Below are positions 25,190 through 35,940 of a stretch of DNA of 64,000 nt, piece after piece (positions within the stretch are counted from its first letter, which is position 1; every line of letters begins with the position of its first letter). The position numbers and the translations under genes were made by a program. Location of the stretch: assembly GCF_002113025.1 (NCBI RefSeq), contig NZ_NEJH01000001.1:930001-994000 (forward strand), in the 5' to 3' direction. Source of the stretch: Pseudomonas sp. B28(2017) (GTDB taxonomy: Bacteria > Pseudomonadota > Gammaproteobacteria > Pseudomonadales > Pseudomonadaceae). The notes beneath the pieces were generated by a model. That model was not told the DNA's origin, did not search any database, and saw only the letters and a program-made list of their open reading frames with translations.

Positions 25190-26521
25190 ATGAAGTGTGA
25201 CTCGCAAGACCTCAGGGCTGGATTACCACTCTGGTTATTGGTGCTGCTCGCCAGCACGGCCGGGAACGCGGTGGCGGATGAATCGGCGCAGGGCTTTCTG
25301 GACGGCGCGACGCTTGGCGTGCTCAGTCGAAACTTTTACCTGAACAGCGACTATCGATCTCCCTCGCCGACCGGCAAGAACTACAAAGCCGAATGGGCTC
25401 AGGGCTTTATCGGCACTTTTGAATCCGGCTTCACACCGGGCACGCTTGGCTTCGGCCTCGATGCCCATGCATTTCTGGGATTGAAACTCGACGGCGGCAA
25501 AGGCCATTCCGGAACCGGTTTGCTACCCGTGGGCAGTGATGGCCGTAGTGAAAGCGACTACTCCAGCGGTGGCGGCGCGATCAAGCTCAAGGCGTCGAAC
25601 ACCACTCTGGCGTTTGGCGAAATGATAGTCGAGTCCCCGGTATTCGACACCGCGGACAAACGCCTGCAACCGGAGTACGCGACCGGCTTTCTGCTCAACA
25701 GTCGCGAAATCGACGGCATGAACCTGCAAGCCGGCCACTTCACAGCGTTCAAGAATCAGGACAGCGCTTCAGGCAAGGGTGACTTTTTCGGCTATGGCGC
25801 CAACACCGAGGCTGGCGGCATTTCGTTTGTCGGCGCCGACCTGTTTACCCGAAGCCCGGTCGGCGGCGCGCTGTACGCCTCGGAGTTGACTGACACTTGG
25901 CACCAGTACTACGGCAACCTGCACTTCAAGCAGTCCGAAGTGTTCCTCGACGCCAACCTCTATCACACCAAAGACGCCGGCCAGGCGCTGGCCGGTGCCA
26001 TCGACAACACAGCGTACAGCCTGGCCGGCCAGTACACGCTGGGCGCCCATGCGTTCACCCTGGCTTATCAGAAAATCGACGGTGATACGCCGTTCGATTT
26101 TGTCGGTGGCGACTCCATCTACCTGGCCAACTCGATCAAGTTCGCCGACTTCAATGGCGCCCACGAACGCTCCTGGCAGGTTCGTTACGACCTGGACCTG
26201 GCCACGTTCGGGATACCCGGCCTGAAGTTCATGACCCGCTACGTCACCGGCGACCAGATCGACGGCACGCATGCACCACAAGGCGGGGCGTACAACCCGT
26301 TCGACCCGGCGACCGGCACCTTCGTGCCGCAACAAGGTGCTGGGGGCAAACACTGGGAGCGCGATATCGACCTGCACTACGTCGTGCAGTCCGGGACGGC
26401 CAAGGGCTTGTCGCTGCAACTGTCCCATGTGTCGCACCGGGCGAACGCGGCCCAGGCCGGGGATGACATCGACCGGGTGTACGTGGTCATCCAGTACCCG
26501 TTGAACTTCGGGCCGTTCTGA
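25190..26521 (+). CDS. OprD family outer-membrane porin
   Basis: The 443-residue porin has a signal peptide ending near GNAVA and family strands including LSRNFYLNSDYRS, FGLDAHAFLGLKLDGG, YASELTDTWHQYYGNLHF, KIDGDTPFDFV, SIKFADFNGAHERSWQVRYD and a terminal LNFGPF. It is the second OprD of the window and clearly differs in sequence from the one at 1217. The ATG at 25190 is preferred. The gene ends eight bases from the encoded CCA end of tRNA-Sec on the opposite strand. Confidence 0.92.
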   Translation: MKCDSQDLRAGLPLWLLVLLASTAGNAVADESAQGFLDGATLGVLSRNFYLNSDYRSPSPTGKNYKAEWAQGFIGTFESGFTPGTLGFGLDAHAFLGLKLDGGKGHSGTGLLPVGSDGRSESDYSSGGGAIKLKASNTTLAFGEMIVESPVFDTADKRLQPEYATGFLLNSREIDGMNLQAGHFTAFKNQDSASGKGDFFGYGANTEAGGISFVGADLFTRSPVGGALYASELTDTWHQYYGNLHFKQSEVFLDANLYHTKDAGQALAGAIDNTAYSLAGQYTLGAHAFTLAYQKIDGDTPFDFVGGDSIYLANSIKFADFNGAHERSWQVRYDLDLATFGIPGLKFMTRYVTGDQIDGTHAPQGGAYNPFDPATGTFVPQQGAGGKHWERDIDLHYVVQSGTAKGLSLQLSHVSHRANAAQAGDDIDRVYVVIQYPLNFGPF

Positions 26522-26529
26522 GTGGAATG

Positions 26530-26625
26530 TGGCGGAAGGCAGCCGGAGTCGAACCTGCCCGGGAACGGATGCCGTCCCCAACCGGGTTTGAAGCCCGGCC
26601 GCGCCACCGGGCGCGATTGCCTTCC
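26530..26625 (-). tRNA. selC: tRNA-Sec (anticodon UCA)
   Basis: The minus strand reads GGAAGGCAATCGCGCCCGG... and ends GCCTTCCGCCA. The acceptor stem is 8 bp, the anticodon loop reads CTTCAAA with TCA, the variable arm is long (GGGGACGGCATCCGTTCCCG) and GGTTCGACTCC is the T arm. CCA is encoded. These are the hallmarks of bacterial selenocysteine tRNA. It lies directly downstream of selB on the same strand, so the decoding genes are together. Confidence 0.96.
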
Positions 26626-26657
26626 TTGAAACCATGCCCCTGAATCATGCCCGGGTA

Positions 26658-28565
26658 TCAGAGTTCTGTGCGCTGGGCCAACGCACTGTCCCGGCGAACC
26701 TGTCGACGATCGCCAAAGCGCCGGGTCAGGCCGATACGGTCGAAGTACTCCAGTATCTGAATGCTGCGCTTGCGCCCCAGGCCCACCGCATCACGAAACG
26801 CCGCCACCTGAATCACCGGGTTGCCTTCCGCCAGTTGCAACAGCATAGCCGCCAATTGGCGAATCATGCTGTCTGTGTAAAACAGGTCCCGTACCACTTG
26901 GTGCATCAAGCCCAGGCGCGCCATTTTGCGCAGCAACCCACGCACGGCCGCTTCGTCATGCCCCAGGTCGCGAACCCACGGCGGGGCGAAGCCCGCCAGT
27001 TCGAACAGCGGCTGCAATTGCAGCCACAGGGTTTCGTCCTCTTCGCTCAAACACACCTGATGCCCGGGCAGATGCAACCAAGGGCCGCTGCTGGCGATGT
27101 CGCCGCTGGCCAGCAACTCGTCGAGCAGACTGATAAATGTCGAGCGCTCCATCTCGCAACCGGTGAATCGGCGCAGACGATCCCGGTCCGGCCCCATCTG
27201 GTCCGGTTCAAGCTGATGGAAACGCTCGAGGTGCTCGAGCACTGCAATCTTCAGGGCTTCCCAGCGGCTGGCACTGAACAGCAACGCGCCTTGGCGGGTG
27301 TCGATCAAGCGCACATCTGCGGGCAATGTCCAACTGCTGCGCGGTCGGTTGAACTGCCGCTCCAGGCGCTGCGGATCAAGCCCGCTGTCGCTGTGGGCCA
27401 GCAATGCCGGCAACACATCTTCCAGCTTTGCGCTGTCCGCCAGCGCTTGCAGTTGCGCCAATCGTTCGGCGCTGCGACGTTGCCGGGTGGGTGCAAACGG
27501 ATCGAGCACCCGGCCGCCACCCAGGGTGCGTTGGGCACTCTGATCGCGCAGGATCAGCGGGTCGCCTTTCACTGCCTGCACCGCTGTATTGAGCAGCAGT
27601 TGCGCGAACATCCGCCCACCGGGCGCCAGGCTGGCTCCTTCGAGCAAGGCGACTCGACCGGTGACGTCCTGGGTGCCGAGGTGCACGTGCACCGGTTGAA
27701 AGTGCTCGAAGGCCCTGGGTTCGCCGGGGAGTAGCTGCATGTCGATGTCCAGGCGTTGGCTCGGTGCGTACAAGCCGGCGGCGAGCAACCAGTGGCCGCG
27801 GTGGACATGCTCCAGGGCCAGCCGTTCGGCACTCAGGTTCAATGCCACGCGCTGGCCGGCAACGGCGTGGTCGGCGGCCTGGTTTTGCGCGTGCAGGCCG
27901 CGAATGCGCACCGGTTTGCCTTGTGGCCCCAACAGCAAGGTATCGCCCACTGCGACCTGACCGGACAGCGCCGTACCGGTCACCACGATACCGGCTCCGG
28001 CCACGCTGAACGCCCGATCGATCGCCAGGCGAAACCCACCTTCGGTGCTGCGTTGTGACACTTCACGTTGGGCATCGAGTAACGCCTTGCGCAAGGATTC
28101 GATGCCCTCACCGGTCACGCTCGACAGCGCAATCAGCGGCGCATCGGCATATGGCCCGGGGGCGAGCAAGGTGCGGACCTGATCGCCCACGACCTGCACC
28201 CTGGCGCTGTCGACCCGGTCGCACTTATTGATCGCCACCAGCGCCTGCGGGATGCCCAGCAACTCGACAATCGCCAGGTGCTCGCGGGTCTGCGGCATCA
28301 CCCCGTCATCGGCGGCCACCACCAGCAACACCAGATCGATGCCCTGTGCCCCGGCCAGCATGTTGTGGGTGAAGCGTTCATGCCCGGGAACGTCGATGAA
28401 ACCGGTCAAGCCTGCTCCCGGTTCCAGCTCGGCATACAGGTAGCCGAGGTCGATGGTCATACCGCGCTCACGCTCTTCCCGGCGCCGGTCGCCCACCTGA
28501 CCGGTCAGTGCCTGGAGAAGCGCCGTCTTGCCATGGTCGATGTGCCCTGCGGTGCCGACAATCAC
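26658..28565 (-). CDS. selB: Selenocysteine-specific elongation factor SelB
   Basis: The 635-residue protein begins with the GTPase domain (GHIDHGKT at 7-14, [17 protein letters not shown]), followed by two EF-Tu-like beta-barrels and C-terminal winged-helix domains that bind the SECIS RNA. It delivers Sec-tRNA to the ribosome at UGA codons marked by a SECIS hairpin. Its start overlaps the selA stop by four bases (ATGA type). Substrates in this window include the fdnG message. Confidence 0.96.
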   Translation of the reverse strand: MIVGTAGHIDHGKTALLQALTGQVGDRRREERERGMTIDLGYLYAELEPGAGLTGFIDVPGHERFTHNMLAGAQGIDLVLLVVAADDGVMPQTREHLAIVELLGIPQALVAINKCDRVDSARVQVVGDQVRTLLAPGPYADAPLIALSSVTGEGIESLRKALLDAQREVSQRSTEGGFRLAIDRAFSVAGAGIVVTGTALSGQVAVGDTLLLGPQGKPVRIRGLHAQNQAADHAVAGQRVALNLSAERLALEHVHRGHWLLAAGLYAPSQRLDIDMQLLPGEPRAFEHFQPVHVHLGTQDVTGRVALLEGASLAPGGRMFAQLLLNTAVQAVKGDPLILRDQSAQRTLGGGRVLDPFAPTRQRRSAERLAQLQALADSAKLEDVLPALLAHSDSGLDPQRLERQFNRPRSSWTLPADVRLIDTRQGALLFSASRWEALKIAVLEHLERFHQLEPDQMGPDRDRLRRFTGCEMERSTFISLLDELLASGDIASSGPWLHLPGHQVCLSEEDETLWLQLQPLFELAGFAPPWVRDLGHDEAAVRGLLRKMARLGLMHQVVRDLFYTDSMIRQLAAMLLQLAEGNPVIQVAAFRDAVGLGRKRSIQILEYFDRIGLTRRFGDRRQVRRDSALAQRTEL

Positions 28566-29992
28566 CCTGCCCGGCCCTCCACCTGCAATTGATTAAGCTG
28601 TGCCAGCCATGCCGGCTCGTCGTCCAGTTGCCGCAGGTCCAGCCACAGGGCGTCATCGTCAATGCGCCCGAGTACCGCGATGGGCAAGGCGCGAAAGGCT
28701 GCTTCCAGGGTCAACAGCGACCGCCCGCGCAAGCGCTTGGACGTCAGCGGGCGCAGGCACAGCGCCGCGCTGGCCAGTCGTGCCACCGGTTGGCTGCCAC
28801 TGCCGATCATGCCCAGTGCCGGCATGGCGCTGACGCTCCAGCCCTCACCCAGCACTTGGGCCAGCGCCGGCCGCAGTCGCTCGGCCTGGGCGAGGATATC
28901 GGCCTGTGGCCGGGTCAACAGGCGCAGGCTGGGCAAGCGCTCGGCCAGTCGGTCCGGGTTGCGGTACAAACCCAACACTGCTTCCAGGGCAGCCAGGGTC
29001 ATTTTGTCGACCCGCAGCGCACGTTTGAGCGGGTTTTTCTTGATCCTGGCGATCAGTTCCTTGCGGCCGACAATCAACCCGGCCTGCGGCCCGCCGAGCA
29101 GTTTGTCGCCACTGAAGGTGACGATGTCCGCGCCATCGAGCAGCGCCTGACGCACCGTCGGTTCAGCGGGCAGCCCCCAGCGGGTCAAGTCCAGCAGGCT
29201 GCCGCTGCCGAGGTCTTCGAGCAGCGGCAAGCCGTGCCGGTGTGCCAGTTGCGCCAGTTCGGCGGTCGGCACGCTCGTGGTGAAGCCTTGAATGCTGTAG
29301 TTACTCGCATGCACACGCATGATCAAACCGCTGCGTGGGCCGATGGCGGCCTCGTAGTCGCGGGCATGGGTGCGGTTGGTGGTGCCGACCTCAACCAGCT
29401 TCACCCCGGCACGGGCCATGATGTCGGGAATGCGGAAGGCGCCGCCGATTTCAATCAGTTCACCGCGGGAAATAATCCCTTCCTTGCGCACGCCCAGGCT
29501 GTTGAGGGTTAGCAAAACCGCTGCGGCATTATTGTTGACCACGGTCACCGCTTCGGCGCCGGTCAGCTCGCGGATCAAGCCTTCGATCAGGTCGTCGCGG
29601 TCACCGCGCTTGCCACTGCGCAGGTCAAACTCCAGGTTGAGCGGATAGCGGGCCGCCATTTGCACAGCCGCAATCGCTTCTTCGGGCAACAATGCCCGCC
29701 CGAGGTTGGTGTGCAGCACCGTGCCAGTGAGGTTGAATACCCGCCGCACATGGCTGCGATGCTCGATTGCCAATCGTTCGCCGACCCGGCCCGCCAGCAC
29801 TTCAGCGCTGACTTCTACAGGTTCGAGCAAACCTTGCTGCACCCCGTTGCGCAACTCGTCCAGCAACAGCCGCAAGGCCATCAGCAAAACGTCGCGTCCA
29901 TAGCGCTCGGCCAACGGCCGGCACGCCGGGTGACGCAACAAACTGTCGATGGAAGGCAGACGCAAGGATTGGCTGGCACCGCGTGCGGACAT
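28562..29992 (-). CDS. selA: L-seryl-tRNA(Sec) selenium transferase SelA
   Basis: The 476-residue PLP enzyme converts Ser-tRNA(Sec) to Sec-tRNA(Sec) with selenophosphate. Visible family segments are the N-terminal [28 protein letters not shown], the [10 protein letters not shown] loop, [19 protein letters not shown] and the PLP-lysine segment [14 protein letters not shown]. It lies between fdhE and selB with minimal gaps, in the same transcription unit. selD is not in the window. Confidence 0.96.
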   Translation of the reverse strand: MSARGASQSLRLPSIDSLLRHPACRPLAERYGRDVLLMALRLLLDELRNGVQQGLLEPVEVSAEVLAGRVGERLAIEHRSHVRRVFNLTGTVLHTNLGRALLPEEAIAAVQMAARYPLNLEFDLRSGKRGDRDDLIEGLIRELTGAEAVTVVNNNAAAVLLTLNSLGVRKEGIISRGELIEIGGAFRIPDIMARAGVKLVEVGTTNRTHARDYEAAIGPRSGLIMRVHASNYSIQGFTTSVPTAELAQLAHRHGLPLLEDLGSGSLLDLTRWGLPAEPTVRQALLDGADIVTFSGDKLLGGPQAGLIVGRKELIARIKKNPLKRALRVDKMTLAALEAVLGLYRNPDRLAERLPSLRLLTRPQADILAQAERLRPALAQVLGEGWSVSAMPALGMIGSGSQPVARLASAALCLRPLTSKRLRGRSLLTLEAAFRALPIAVLGRIDDDALWLDLRQLDDEPAWLAQLNQLQVEGRAG

Positions 29993-30043
29993 CTGGCGCT
30001 CCTCAAAACAAATGACCGTCGCGCCAGAGTGTAGACGCTGCGG

Positions 30044-30970
30044 TTACTCGTCTCCCGGCGCCAGCAACAGATTCGGTGCCAAACGCTGATAACCGTCCTG
30101 GGCCAGGCGCATGTCGAGCATCAGGCTGGACAGGTCTGCCGACAGCGCTTCGGCGTCCGCATCGTTCTCCAGATAGAGCAATTTCAGATAGCTGTTGCAA
30201 CCGGGGCAGACTTCGGCGCGCAACGGCGCGTGGTTGGCGGCATGGCGGTCATCTTCGAGGCTGAGGTATTCAAGGCCCTTGCTCTGCTCGCAATACACAC
30301 ACTTGACCCGCACCACATGCCACTCGCAGGCGCACAGTGAACAGACCAGATAACGCAAGCCACTGTGCTTGCCGCGATGGCGGATGACCCCGGCCATGGC
30401 CGGCGAGCCACAGGCCGGGCACTGGCTGAGGCTGTCGCCGGGTGTCAGAGCCAGGTTCGGCTTACTCAACAGCCAGTGGCTCCACGCTGTTTGCAACGCC
30501 GCACCGAGAAACGGCACCAGCGCCGCCGGCACCAGCGAATACTGGCCGCTGAGCAATGCCACCGACCAGGCGCGGCGTTGCCCGGCACCGGCCAGGCGCA
30601 AGGTGTTTATGGCATCGGCCACGGCGGATTGTGGCGGTGAGCTAAAGCGTTGCAGCAAGGCATCGAGGTAAAGCTGCCAATCGTCTTCGCGTGCCAGGCT
30701 GTCGGCCGCGAACGGCGGCAAGCCGTGCTGCTGGCACAATTGGATGCGTTGCCGGTCGAGAGGCTCGCCAAGCGGCGGATCGTCCAGCACCTGTTGCTGC
30801 ACCCGGCACAACCCGGCAATCAGGCGCAGGTAATCGGCCAGCGAGTGCCCTTCGGCCAGCGTTTCCAGGCGCTGGGCGCGCAGGCTGAACAGGTTATGCG
30901 GTGGCATGTACAGAAACGGTGGCGAACTGGCCGCCGCTTCGATTTCTCCGGGTTCGAGGATGGTTGGCAA
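30044..30970 (-). CDS. fdhE: Formate dehydrogenase accessory protein FdhE
   Basis: The 308-residue protein has four CxxC motifs (CPACGSP, CSLCACEW, CVYCEQ, CPGCNSY), a rubredoxin-like metal-binding pattern typical of FdhE. FdhE is needed for formation of active membrane formate dehydrogenase in the cytoplasm before Tat export. It starts three bases after the cytochrome subunit stop and precedes selA. Confidence 0.95.
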   Translation of the reverse strand: MPTILEPGEIEAAASSPPFLYMPPHNLFSLRAQRLETLAEGHSLADYLRLIAGLCRVQQQVLDDPPLGEPLDRQRIQLCQQHGLPPFAADSLAREDDWQLYLDALLQRFSSPPQSAVADAINTLRLAGAGQRRAWSVALLSGQYSLVPAALVPFLGAALQTAWSHWLLSKPNLALTPGDSLSQCPACGSPAMAGVIRHRGKHSGLRYLVCSLCACEWHVVRVKCVYCEQSKGLEYLSLEDDRHAANHAPLRAEVCPGCNSYLKLLYLENDADAEALSADLSSLMLDMRLAQDGYQRLAPNLLLAPGDE

Positions 30971-30973
30971 ATG

Positions 30974-31639
30974 TCAGCCCTTTTTGGTGATCGGTCGCTG
31001 GGGTGCTTCGTCGCGGGTCTCATCTTGAGTCACTTGGCGGTACCAGAGTTCGTGGTGTTTCCTCGCCCAGCCACGGCTGACCCGGCCGTGCAACATGGCG
31101 CTGACCGAGCCTTTGATCCAGATCCCGGCATAGATGTGCACGATGATGCTCAAGATCAGCACAAAAGCGGCAAACGCATGCAGCAACATCGCCCAGCGTA
31201 TCGTGGTGATGCCGAACCAGTCGCTGAAGTACGCACGCCAGATCACCAGGCCGCTCAATAGCAGCACCAGCATGCACAGCAGTAAAGTCCAGAACAGCAG
31301 CTTCTGCCCGGGGTTGTATTTGCCGATGGGTGGCACGCCCTCCTCTTTGTTCAGCATCACCCGGTCGATGCGCTTGAGCCACAGGCGATCGTTGGCGATG
31401 AAGTAGTTGGCGCGCCAGAAGCGCAACACCAGGCCGAGGAACAACACGAACATCAGCACGCCCATGAACGGGTGGAGGATGCGTGTCCAGGGTCCGCCGC
31501 CGAACAGGTTGCTCAGCCAGAACAGCGCCGGGTGGAACAGCGCCAGCCCGGACAACCCCGCCATGAAGAACAGGATCGCCACCAGCCAGTGATTGGTGCG
31601 CTGGTTGCTGGTGTAGCGCAGGATCGTCTTGTTGCTCAT
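30974..31639 (-). CDS. Formate dehydrogenase gamma subunit (cytochrome b556)
   Basis: The 221-residue membrane protein has four hydrophobic helices, with candidate haem ligands in the first ([20 protein letters not shown]), second ([20 protein letters not shown]) and fourth ([19 protein letters not shown]). It passes electrons from the beta subunit to quinone in the inner membrane. It overlaps the beta-subunit gene by four bases and is in the FdnI/FdoI family. Confidence 0.94.
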   Translation of the reverse strand: MSNKTILRYTSNQRTNHWLVAILFFMAGLSGLALFHPALFWLSNLFGGGPWTRILHPFMGVLMFVLFLGLVLRFWRANYFIANDRLWLKRIDRVMLNKEEGVPPIGKYNPGQKLLFWTLLLCMLVLLLSGLVIWRAYFSDWFGITTIRWAMLLHAFAAFVLILSIIVHIYAGIWIKGSVSAMLHGRVSRGWARKHHELWYRQVTQDETRDEAPQRPITKKG

Positions 31640-32571
31640 GGCCTGCCCTCCCCACGGGGATCGAAGGTGTGCACCGACGGATCGACTTCGTGCACGGCGT
31701 TGTCCGGCGGGGACGGATGTTCATCCTCCTCGACGATTTGCGGACCGACGCGCACGTAGTGGAAGAACCCGGCCAGCACCGCTACACCCATGGCCAGCAG
31801 CGCCAACGGCTTGCTCAGGCCTTTCCACAGCCCTACCAGCGGACTGATCGCCGGGTGATCGGGCAAACCGGCGTACAGTCTTGGCGTATCGGCGTGGTGC
31901 AACACGTACATCACGTGGGTGCCGCCGACGCCTTCGGGGTCATACAGACCGGCGTTTTCAAAGCCCCGGCTTTTGAGATCGACGATACGCTCGGCGGCAT
32001 GCTCCTTCATGTCGTCCTTTGACCCGAACACGATGGCACCGGTCGGGCAGGTTTTCACGCAGGCCGGTTCCAGCCCAACCGCCACCCGGTCCGAACACAG
32101 AGTGCATTTGTAGGCCTTGTGATCCTTTTGCGAGATCCGTGGAATGTTGAATGGACACCCGGTGATGCAATAACCACAGCCGATGCAATGGTCCTGGTTG
32201 AAATCGACGATGCCATTGGCGTGCTTGATGATCGCGCCGGGGCTGGGGCACGCCGCCAGGCAACCGGGCTCGGCGCAGTGCATGCAGCCATCCTTGCGGA
32301 TCAGCCATTCGAGGTTGCCAGCGTCGGTCTCGTGCTCGGTGAAACGCATCAACGTCCAGGTCTCTGCGGTGAGGTCCTGCGGGTTGTCGTAGGTGCCATG
32401 GTTGTGACCGACCTCGTCGCGCAGCTCGTTCCATTCCGAGCAGGCGACCTGGCAAGCCTTGCAGCCGATGCATTTGGTGGTGTCGATCAGCTTGGCGACT
32501 TCCTCCAGCTGGCGTACCGAGGACGGGACTGTGGTGGTGGCCGAACGGGCGATAATGTCTTGGCTGGCCAT
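31636..32571 (-). CDS. fdxH: Formate dehydrogenase beta subunit (iron-sulfur)
   Basis: The 311-residue protein has four 4Fe-4S cysteine groups: [45 protein letters not shown] and [11 protein letters not shown] with [10 protein letters not shown]. One C-terminal membrane helix ([16 protein letters not shown]) anchors it with its clusters in the periplasm. It transfers electrons from the alpha to the gamma subunit. Its ATG directly follows the fdnG stop with no gap. Confidence 0.96.
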   Translation of the reverse strand: MASQDIIARSATTTVPSSVRQLEEVAKLIDTTKCIGCKACQVACSEWNELRDEVGHNHGTYDNPQDLTAETWTLMRFTEHETDAGNLEWLIRKDGCMHCAEPGCLAACPSPGAIIKHANGIVDFNQDHCIGCGYCITGCPFNIPRISQKDHKAYKCTLCSDRVAVGLEPACVKTCPTGAIVFGSKDDMKEHAAERIVDLKSRGFENAGLYDPEGVGGTHVMYVLHHADTPRLYAGLPDHPAISPLVGLWKGLSKPLALLAMGVAVLAGFFHYVRVGPQIVEEDEHPSPPDNAVHEVDPSVHTFDPRGEGRP

Positions 32572-35500
32572 TTAGACTTTCTCCACGTTGACCAGGAATG
32601 ACTTGGATTCCGGGGTCTGGGTGTTGCCATCGCCGAGGAACGGCACCAGGGTGTTGGTCAGGTAACCGTGCCGCGTGAGCCCGGTGAACCCCCAGTGCAG
32701 CGGAATGCCGATCTGGTGCACCACCTGATTGTTGACCTGCAGCGGGCGAATCCGCTTGGTCACCACGGCCACCGCTTCAATGAAGCCACGCTTGCTGGTG
32801 ACCCGCACCCGGTCGCCGGCGACGATGCCTTTTTCCTTGGCCAGCACCTCGCCGATTTCCACGAACTGCTCGGGCTGGGCAATCGCGTTGAGCTTGCAAT
32901 GCTTGCTCCAGAAGTGGAAATGTTCGGTCAGCCGGTAACTGGTGGCGGCGTACGGGTAGTCCTTGGCCACGCCGAGGGAATCCCAGACCGAATCGAAGAT
33001 CCGTGCCGCCGGGTTGCTGGTGGCTTTCTTGTTTTGCGGGTGCAGCGGGTTGATGCCGATCGGTGTCTCGAACGGCTCGTAGTGCTCGGGGAACGGGCCT
33101 TCGTTCATCTTGTCGACGGCGAAGAATCGCGCCACGCCTTCGGGGTTCATGATGAACGGATTCATCCCGGCTTCCGGCGGCACGTCGGCCTTGTAGTCCG
33201 GCACATCGGTGCCGGCCCAGGCTTTGCCGTTCCACCACACCAGGCGTTTTTTCGGATCCCACGGTTTGCCTTGCAAATCCGCCGAGGCGCGGTTGTAGAG
33301 AATCCGCCGGTTGGCCGGCCAGGCCCAGGCCCAGCCCTGATGCTGGTGCATGCCATACGGGTCGCTGTTGTCGCGACGGGCCATCTGGTTGCCCAGTTCG
33401 GTCCAGCTGCCACAGAAAATCCAGCAGCCGGACGCCGTGCTGCCGTCATCCTTGAGCTGGCCAAACCCGGCCAGTTGCGAATTGCCCTTGATCGCCGCGC
33501 CCGTAGCGTCGGTGAAGTCAGTGGTAGCGTAGCCGTTGACCTCCTTCGCCAGCTCCTCGGGCGAAGGTTCGTTCGGGATCTTGTACGGCCACGACAGCTT
33601 GAGCAGCGGATCGGGGTATTTGCCGCCTTCGGCCTGATAGCGCTGGCGCAGGCGCACGAACAGCTCGCTCATGATCCGGATGTCGGTCTGCGCTTCACCC
33701 GGCCCGTCGGCACCCTTCCAGTGCCATTGCAGCCAGCGACTGCTGTTGACCAGCGAGCCGTCCTCCTCGGCAAAGCAAGTGGTGGGCAGGCGAATGACTT
33801 CGGTCTGGATGTCGGCACTCTTCACATCGTTGTACGACCCGACATTGCGCCAGAATTCCGAAGTTTCGGTGGCCAGCGGGTCCATCACCACCAGCCACTT
33901 AAGTTTGGCCAGTGCCGCGGTCACCCGGTTTTTGTCCGGCAACGCGGCAATCGGGTTGAAGCCCTGGCACAGGTAACCGTTGACCTTGCCCTGGCCCATC
34001 AAATCAAACACCTTGAGGATGTCGTATTGGGGAATGTCCAGTTTCGGCAGGTAGTCGTAGGCCCAGTTGTTCTCGGCCGTGGCGTTGGCGCCATACCAGG
34101 CTTTCATCAGGCTGACGTGGAATTTGCCGTAGTTCTGCCAGTAGGACAGTTGCCCCGGACGCAATGGTTTCTGCGTGCGCTTGAGGATGTAGGCGTTGTA
34201 ATCCTGTTCGGCATCACCGGGTAGCGTGAGGTAGCCTGGCAGTGAGTTGGACAACAGCCCCAGGTCGGTCAGCCCCTGGATGTTGGAGTGCCCGCGCAAG
34301 GCATTCACGCCACCGCCCGGCATGCCGACGTTGCCCAGCAGCAATTGCACCATCGCCGCGCTGCGGATCATTTGCGCGCCAATCGAGTGCTGGGTCCAGC
34401 CCAGCGCATAGAGGATGGTCATGGTCTTGCCCGGTTGCGAGCAAGTAGCGATTTCCTCCCATATTTTCTGCATGGCATCGACCGGCATGCCACAAATCTG
34501 GCTCGTCAGTTCTTTGCTGTAGCGGCTGTAATGCTGCTTCATCAACTGATAGACACAACGTGGGTCTTGCAAGGTCGGATCAACCTTGGCAAAGCCGTCC
34601 TCGCCCAGTTCATAACCCCAGCCGGACTTGTCGGTGTACAGGCGCTTGGCCGCGTCGTAGCCGCTGAAGATCCCGTCTTCGAAGCCATAGCCGGCTTTGA
34701 CGATGAACGACACGTCGGTGTAGTTGCGCACGTACTCGTGCTGGATCTTGTCCTCGGTCAGCAGGTAATTGATCAACCCGCCCATGAAGGCGATATCGGT
34801 GCCGGTACGGATCGGCGCGTAATAGTCGGCCACCGAGGCGGTCCGGGTAAACCGCGGGTCGACCACGATCAGCCGCGCCTTGTTGTGCGCCTTGGCCTCG
34901 GTCACCCACTTGAAGCCGCACGGGTGCGCTTCTGCTGCGTTGCCGCCCATCACCAGAACCAGATTCGCGTTGGCGATATCGGTCCAGGTGTTGGTCATGG
35001 CACCACGGCCGTACGTCGGGGCAAGACTTGCCACCGTCGGGCCGTGTCAGACACGCGCCTGGTTATCGAACCCCAGCATGCCGAGACTGCGAACCACCTT
35101 GTGGGTGATGTAGCCCGCTTCACTGGAGGCCGCCGATGCTGCGAGGAAACCGGTGGTCAGCCAGCGGTTTACCGTTTGGCCCTGGGCATTCTTCTCGGTG
35201 AAGTTGGCATCGCGGTCGGCCTTCATCAGGTCGGCGACGCGATCGAGCGCTTCATCCCAGGAGATGCGGGTCCACTCGGTGCTGCCGGGTTTGCGCGTCT
35301 GCGGATATTGCAGGCGGCCCGGGCTGTGAATGAAATCCAGCAGGCCTGCGCCTTTGGGGCAAAGGGTGCCGCGGTTGACCGGGTGGTCGGCGTCACCTTC
35401 GATGTGGATGATGTTTTGCGCGACATTCTTCGCCGTATCGCCCTGGCTGTACATGATCAAGCCGCAACCGACCGAGCAATACGGGCAGGTGTTGCGGGTT

Positions 35501-35637
35501 TCATGGGTGTGGGCGAGCTTGAAGTGACGCACCTGTTCGGCAAAGGCTGGCGTCGGGGCCATGCCCAACGCGCCCAGGCTAGAGCCTGCAAGGCCGATGC
35601 CGGCGACCTTGAAGAACTGACGACGGCTGAGATCCAT
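32572..35637 (-). CDS. fdnG: Selenocysteine formate dehydrogenase-N alpha subunit, UGA-decoded
   Basis: The product is 1021 residues if the in-frame TGA at 35049-35047 is read as selenocysteine 197 (RVUHGPTVASLAPTYGRGAM). A twin-arginine signal peptide (SRRQFFKVAG) leads to a 4Fe-4S motif (Cys51, Cys54, Cys58, Cys93) and the molybdopterin domains. Formate is oxidised to CO2 in the periplasm. The SECIS hairpin lies just after the UGA. Conventional gene finding would split this gene in two at the UGA. CAGGAG precedes ATG 35637. It heads the operon fdnG-fdxH-gamma-fdhE-selA-selB-tRNA-Sec. Confidence 0.95.
35008..35046 (-). promoter_or_regulatory. Bacterial SECIS element
   Basis: Directly after the UGA, the message can form a stem with an apical GGTGGCA-AGTCT-TGCCCC hairpin. 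The GGU/AGUCU arrangement is that of the known E. coli fdnG and fdhF SECIS hairpins bound by SelB. Confidence 0.85.
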
Positions 35638-35940
35638 CGTGCACTCCTGATCAGGTGGCGCCCGGTACATGGCCGGGCTTTTTTGAACAACCACGGTCGC
35701 GGCAGTCTGGCTGCCGACACTACAAACTGTAGTCAATACTGTCGAATTCACCATGACAGCCGACCGTCGGCCCCCCGGACACAAACCACTGTAGGAGCGA
35801 GCTTGATCCGGGCGGCGTTCCGACGATGGTGTGTCAGTTGAGTGAGTGTCGACTGATACTCCATCGCGAGCGTGCTCGCTCCTACAGGGGGTTGGCGATT
35901 ATCATGGCGCCATAACCAACCTGCAGTTACGAGACCCCGC
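35638..35940. promoter_or_regulatory. Upstream region of fdnG with hairpins and a REP pair
   Basis: Read towards fdnG, the region has a 6-base inverted repeat ACTACA-N3-TGTAGT (35718-35732), a GCCCGG/CCGGGC hairpin near 35660-35680 and a CCTGATCAGG palindrome that contains the ribosome site. The hairpins could control translation. A clear FNR/Anr box was not found. The distal part is a REP pair. Confidence 0.4.
35789..35887. repeat. REP pair (BIME)
   Basis: Two REP units face each other: CTGTAGGAGCGAGC at the left edge and its exact complement GCTCGCTCCTACAG at the right edge, separated by about 70 bases. It lies between the divergent fdnG and C-S lyase genes. Confidence 0.8.

Noticed and set aside
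26530..26625. Genomic island integrated at tRNA-Sec
   Set aside because: No integrase or duplicated tRNA end is seen next to the tRNA; the adjacent OprD gene looks ordinary.
35658..35685. GC stem with TTTTTT on the plus strand taken as a terminator
   Set aside because: No plus-strand gene ends there. It is more likely part of the fdnG leader on the other strand.
32572..35784. Formate dehydrogenase alpha subunit seen as two separate ORFs, suggesting a pseudogene
   Set aside because: The break is a UGA at the known selenocysteine position, followed by a SECIS hairpin, and selA, selB and tRNA-Sec lie nearby. It is one functional gene.
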